Source: Magnetospirillum sp. 64-120
Lineage (GTDB): Bacteria; Pseudomonadota; Alphaproteobacteria; Rhodospirillales; Magnetospirillaceae
Direction: 5' to 3'
Length of the DNA stretch: 64,000 nucleotides
Assembly: GCA_001898825.1 (NCBI GenBank)
Contig: MKVK01000019.1
Span: 145,955 to 209,954 of the forward strand
Part shown: in pieces, positions 60,668 to 64,000 of the stretch
How the letters are laid out: each line of letters begins with the position of its first letter
How positions within the stretch are numbered: the first letter of the stretch is position 1
Made by a program: the position numbers and the translations under genes
Notes under the pieces: model-generated
What the model was told of the DNA's origin: nothing
Seen by the model: the letters and a program-made list of their open reading frames with translations, nothing else
Database searches by the model: none

Positions 60668-62175
60668 TCCCAGGGCGGCGTGGTCTTGCGCAGGCTTTTC
60701 CAATCCTGGCGCGCCGCTTTCATCAAAAGCGGCCGCCGCGTTTCATGCCAGCCGCAGATCAGTCCGGCCGCCCAGCCCCAGGATGCCGACTGACCTGAAC
60801 GGGCCAAGCGGGGGCCGGCGACGGCCAAGTCGTTCAGTTCGCCCAAATTCTGCTGCAGGCTGGCCAGGGTGGTCAGCAGCGGCTTGATCTTGGTCTTGGG
60901 GTAAAGGCTGGCGAAAAACTCGGCGCCATAGCGCAGTTGTTTGCCCAGGATGCGCAATTGGTGCAACTGCTCGGCCGGCAGGTGGCCCAGGTCTTTGCCG
61001 CCGGCCTTCTGCACGCGTCGCCATTGCCGGCGCAGCACCTTGCGGGCGAAGCCGGCCAGCGGGACTTGGGCCTGGGGGCTGTCCATGTCGGTGGGGCACA
61101 GGGACCAGCGGCCCAATTCCAGCAGCATCAAAGTAAAGCGTGTCGAGGCAACGGCTTGGCTTGCTGTTTCCACCTCGGCATCGCGTCGGCGCTGGAATTC
61201 CTGCCACAACTGTGTCAGCGCCGGGGCTTCGGCGTGGTCTGCGCAAACCGGGGCGACGATCTCCGTCAGGAAAACTTCGGCATCGCGGGCTGGGCCCAAT
61301 TGGGACAACACCCAGCGGATCTGGTCGCGCAAGCCGTCCATGTCGGCGCCGATCAACAAGGGCTTGAAGATTTTCAGGGCCGAACGCAGCCGTCGTAACG
61401 CCACCCGCATCTGGTGGACGGCTTCGGCGGCATGGGGGCCGGCGATCGCCGGCTGGTTGGCGCTCAGGTGGCCGACGCAATCGCGAGCGATGGCGGCAAA
61501 GGCCTGGCCGGTGGCCATGTCGGCGGACAGCCGCAGCGGTTTGGCCTTGAAGGATTGCGGGGCGGTGTTGGCGGCCAAATCATAGCCTCGGTCGGACTTG
61601 GCCTGGGCCAGCACCTGGCAGGGCAGGGCGGCGGCGATGGCGTGAGCCAGGGGGAACACCATTTCGGCGGGGCCGTGGCGCATCTCCAGCTCGATTTCGG
61701 CGATGGCCTGCTCGCGTTCCCCCGCGACCAGCCGCCCGTGGTCCAGGGCCAGTTCAACCTCCCAGCCTTCGCCGGCCAGGATGTGGGTGGTCCGCCGCAC
61801 GTGGGTGGAAAACAGCGGCTGCAGCTTTGGGTACAGCTCGTCCTGCTTGAAGATGTCCAGTCCGGTGGACAGCAGATGCGGCAGGTTCAGGCCGGGCTGG
61901 GCCAGCACTATTTCCCATTCGTGGCGTTCGAACAGGCCGGAATGGACGACGACGGATCGCTTGACCGTTTGAATCCAATCCCGGCCCCGTCGGCGCAGCC
62001 GCAGCGACAGTCCGGCCTGCCGCAGGACGCAGTCGGGGGTGTCGTAATAGGTGGAAACCAAATCCTTGGTTTGCGCGCGGCCCCGCTTGGCCGCGGCGAC
62101 GGCGGCGACACGCGGAACGCGTTTCAGCGCCTGCGCGTCCAGGGCCAGCTTCAGCTCGGTCTCGGTATGATCCAT
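60664..62175 (-). CDS. CYTH and CHAD domain protein (triphosphatase-like)
   Basis: A 503-residue cytoplasmic protein. The N-terminal CYTH domain (about 1-200) has the metal-binding ExExK motif (E5-T-E7-L-K9), with LVSTYYDTPDCVLRQAGLSLRLRRRG. The C-terminal CHAD domain (about 220-495) is helical and rich in His, Arg and Lys (HAAEAVHQMRVALRRLRSALKIF, LRILGKQLRYGAEFF); CHAD domains bind polyphosphate. E. coli YgiF has this architecture and is an inorganic triphosphatase. ATG 62175 is clear. Its end overlaps the DUF4169 stop tail to tail. Confidence 0.9.
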   Translation of the reverse strand: MDHTETELKLALDAQALKRVPRVAAVAAAKRGRAQTKDLVSTYYDTPDCVLRQAGLSLRLRRRGRDWIQTVKRSVVVHSGLFERHEWEIVLAQPGLNLPHLLSTGLDIFKQDELYPKLQPLFSTHVRRTTHILAGEGWEVELALDHGRLVAGEREQAIAEIELEMRHGPAEMVFPLAHAIAAALPCQVLAQAKSDRGYDLAANTAPQSFKAKPLRLSADMATGQAFAAIARDCVGHLSANQPAIAGPHAAEAVHQMRVALRRLRSALKIFKPLLIGADMDGLRDQIRWVLSQLGPARDAEVFLTEIVAPVCADHAEAPALTQLWQEFQRRRDAEVETASQAVASTRFTLMLLELGRWSLCPTDMDSPQAQVPLAGFARKVLRRQWRRVQKAGGKDLGHLPAEQLHQLRILGKQLRYGAEFFASLYPKTKIKPLLTTLASLQQNLGELNDLAVAGPRLARSGQSASWGWAAGLICGWHETRRPLLMKAARQDWKSLRKTTPPWD

Positions 62176-62322
62176 CCGGGTCCCCCAAGGGTCGTTCCCT
62201 TATATCATCGACACGACCCGGCGGCGATTAAGGAAGTGTGAACGCCTTGACTGCATTCTATGATTGGAATTCCTGTATGGCCCGGACTGCGCGATAGGGG
62301 CCTGTGCACTAGGGGGAATAGG

Positions 62323-63693
62323 ATGAGCACCCTTTCTCGTCTGCGTCGGGGCGTCGCCTCGGCCGTCATGCTGGTCTCCCTGGCCGGCTGCCAGGCCTTG
62401 CTCGATCCCAACGGCACGCAGAACACCATGGAAGGCGTGGTCAATTCCGACGCCGCCGACCGGGCCATGAGCTCTTTGACCCGGGGCGACTACACCACCG
62501 CCGAGCGCTACGCCCTGACGGCGTTGCGCTACAATTCCCGCGATCCTATCGCGCTTTTGGCCGCCGGTCTGTCCTATCAGGGCCTGGGGCGCTACGATCT
62601 GGCCCGGCAATATTACGAAGTCATCATCACCAACAACATTCCGGGGTCGATCATGACGCCGGGGGATGGTGGCATCGTCATGCCGCGTTCGGTGGTCGAC
62701 GTGGCGCGGGCCAACATGGCCGCCATCGACAAGATGACCGGCCGCTATGTGCCGCGCAGCGCCGCCGAATCGGGCAAGGGGCCGGGGGCCTCGGCCGTGG
62801 GGGCGCCGGCTCTGCCCTTCGGTGATCCGGATCCGCTGGTATCGGGAACGCGTCCGCAAACAGCTTCCGGTCCCATGACCCCCATCGGCTCGGCCAGCGC
62901 TTCCGGCGCGGAAGCCAACGCGGTGGGCCGCTTTCGTATTCTGAAGCGTTTGCTGGACGAATCGTTGATCACCCCGGATGAATACAAGGCCAGGCGCGCC
63001 GCCAATACCGGCGCCTTGCTGCCTTATACCGGCAAGGCCCCGTCGGCCGGTCTCGATCGTCCCATTCCGCCTGAAGACGCCGTCGCCGCCCGCCTGCGGG
63101 CCTTGGCGCAGAATCTGGAAGGGCGCGCCATCACTCCGGCCGAACATGCGGTCGAACGCACGGCCATTCTGGATGCGCTGCTGCCGGATAAGCCGCGCCG
63201 CACCGAATTGCCGCCTTTGCCGCCCAAGGACCTGCTGGAAGCCGGTCAGGCCATTGGTCGGGTCGAGCGTCTGTTGGCGTCCGGTCTGATCACCAGTGAC
63301 GAGGCGTCGAAAGAAAAGACCGCCATCGACCAGCGTTACAATACGCAGATGGGGAATCAGGTGGTGGACGGGTCGGTGACCGGCCTGCGTCCGGCCAGCA
63401 GTGTTGCCGCCCCCGTCAAGGATACGGCGAAGGCATCTTCGGCCAAGCCGTTCGGCAAGTGGGGGGTGGCCTTGGCCAGCGCCGCTTCGGAAAGCGAGGC
63501 GCGAAGCGCGTGGGACGGGATCAAGCGCAAGTTCCCCGAAGAGTTGGGGAAATACGACGCCGTTTATCGTCCCAACAGTGACGGTACGCGCTGGCGGGTT
63601 CTGGTCGGCCCCCTGGCGTCGAAAACCGCCGCCACCAAGCTGTGCAAGACCTTGAAACTGCACCGCCAATCTTGCGACGCGGCCTCCATGTAA
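62323..63693 (+). CDS. Lipoprotein with TPR, three SHOCT-like repeats and a SPOR domain
   Basis: A 456-residue envelope protein. The lipoprotein signal ends at Cys23 (VSLAGCQ). A TPR-like region (50-105, SLTRGDYTTAERYALTALRY) follows. Three short related helices at about 203-230, 257-288 and 310-338 share a pattern like LLDESLITPDEYKARR and LLASGLITSDEASKEK, similar to SHOCT domains. The C-terminal SPOR domain (380-452, FGKWGVALASAASESEA and RWRVLVGPLASKTAA) would bind septal peptidoglycan. It may act at cell division or in envelope organisation. ATG 62323 follows AGGGGG. The role is inferred from domains. Confidence 0.82.
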   Translation: MSTLSRLRRGVASAVMLVSLAGCQALLDPNGTQNTMEGVVNSDAADRAMSSLTRGDYTTAERYALTALRYNSRDPIALLAAGLSYQGLGRYDLARQYYEVIITNNIPGSIMTPGDGGIVMPRSVVDVARANMAAIDKMTGRYVPRSAAESGKGPGASAVGAPALPFGDPDPLVSGTRPQTASGPMTPIGSASASGAEANAVGRFRILKRLLDESLITPDEYKARRAANTGALLPYTGKAPSAGLDRPIPPEDAVAARLRALAQNLEGRAITPAEHAVERTAILDALLPDKPRRTELPPLPPKDLLEAGQAIGRVERLLASGLITSDEASKEKTAIDQRYNTQMGNQVVDGSVTGLRPASSVAAPVKDTAKASSAKPFGKWGVALASAASESEARSAWDGIKRKFPEELGKYDAVYRPNSDGTRWRVLVGPLASKTAATKLCKTLKLHRQSCDAASM

Positions 63694-63706
63694 GGAGGTC
63701 GTTGAC

Positions 63707-63748
63707 CTATGGGTGGGGGCGGTGATGTGTCGAGCCCCCAACCCATAG
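63707..63748 (+). terminator. Hairpin after the SPOR lipoprotein gene
   Basis: CTATGGGTGGGGGC pairs with GCCCCC-A-ACCCATAG, giving 14 bp with one bulged A. It lies 14 bases after the stop. The T-tract is poor, so it is a weak or factor-assisted terminator. Confidence 0.5.
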
Positions 63749-63865
63749 ATACTCTAAAGTGTTGATGTAAAAGCATTTTGTCTCTTGCCAAGGTGTCTTC
63801 CGGGGCATATGCTTGGCTTTCGTTCGCTCCTTAAGGGGCCGTCACACGACGGTAAAAATAAGGGG

Positions 63866-63894
63866 TTGACGGGTGCCCTGGCCAGGCGTAGAAA
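63866..63894 (+). promoter_or_regulatory. Strong promoter-like element, possibly for an rRNA operon
   Basis: TTGACG and TAGAAA are exactly 17 bases apart. No gene follows in the next 100 bases, only a structured GC-rich leader. This is the arrangement of a stable-RNA promoter; the target lies outside the window. Confidence 0.45.
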
Positions 63895-64000
63895 CCGGCC
63901 TCCCCAGCGGACGGAGTGATCTGGCCGGCGGGGCCGCGGAGGAAGCGACGGCTTCGCGGAAGGTGTTGAGAAGGAAACTTCCCGATCTTCGAAAAAAGCG

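Larger units (their letters stand above)
63694..64000. other. 307-base non-coding end of the window
   Basis: No coding frame is credible. It contains a hairpin at 63707-63748, a strong promoter-like element at 63866-63894 and about 100 bases of GC-rich, hairpin-rich leader that runs off the window. The layout fits the start of an rRNA operon, whose 16S gene is not reached. Confidence 0.5.

Overview
This 64 kb window is high-GC (mid-60s %) DNA from an alphaproteobacterium. The gene content and style fit a freshwater Rhodospirillales spirillum, most like Magnetospirillum or Phaeospirillum: many chemoreceptors, large sensor kinases, sigma-54 promoters, a complete periplasmic nitrate reductase operon, and a urea uptake and urease locus. 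The genus is inferred from this overall look and cannot be proven here. No phage, transposon, plasmid or CRISPR array was seen. The one gene that looks foreign in composition is the small nuclease-like gene at 32079-32579.

Layout. 1-6.4 kb: the tail of glycogen phosphorylase, two small genes, a thioredoxin-like protein, and the envelope/ribosome operon yfgM-like/bamB/der. 6.4-13.8 kb: an RMD1-family protein, an esterase, a remarkable 966-residue two-TM coiled-coil protein built from about 28 repeats of exactly 25 residues, and a three-gene unit (DUF4242, di-heme peroxidase, Crp/Fnr regulator). 13.8-24.5 kb: a minus-strand urea locus read urtABCDE-ureDABCEFG, starting at a near-consensus sigma-54 promoter and interrupted by two REP-like palindrome pairs. 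24.5-29.7 kb: an OmpR-type regulator, a hybrid kinase and a UrtA-like binding protein. The last two form an operon with its own sigma-54 promoter, which suggests a dedicated urea or amide sensor. 29.7-34.0 kb: a lone hook protein gene with a sigma-54 promoter, then a cytoplasmic chemoreceptor with a globin-like domain lacking the heme histidine, overlapping the nuclease-like gene. 34.4-40.5 kb: gltBD. 40.6-44.3 kb: two tandem Cache chemoreceptors. 44.3-48.2 kb: a degenerate zinc-protease-like exported protein, nudC, and a PAS-GGDEF-EAL protein. 48.3-54.3 kb: napFDAGHBC behind an FNR-type box. 54.4-60 kb: a FAH-family enzyme, a MarR regulator, a hydrolase, a sensor kinase and amtB. 60.2-64 kb: tRNA-Asp, a DUF4169 protein, a CYTH-CHAD protein, a SPOR lipoprotein, and a strong promoter-like site at the edge that may drive an rRNA operon.

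The unifying theme is nitrogen: urea import and hydrolysis, ammonium uptake (amtB), assimilation (gltBD) and nitrate respiration (nap). The genes look co-ordinated by sigma-54 and FNR-type control. The two observations most likely to be new are the 25-residue-repeat membrane coiled coil and the sigma-54-driven binding-protein/kinase pair beside the urea locus.
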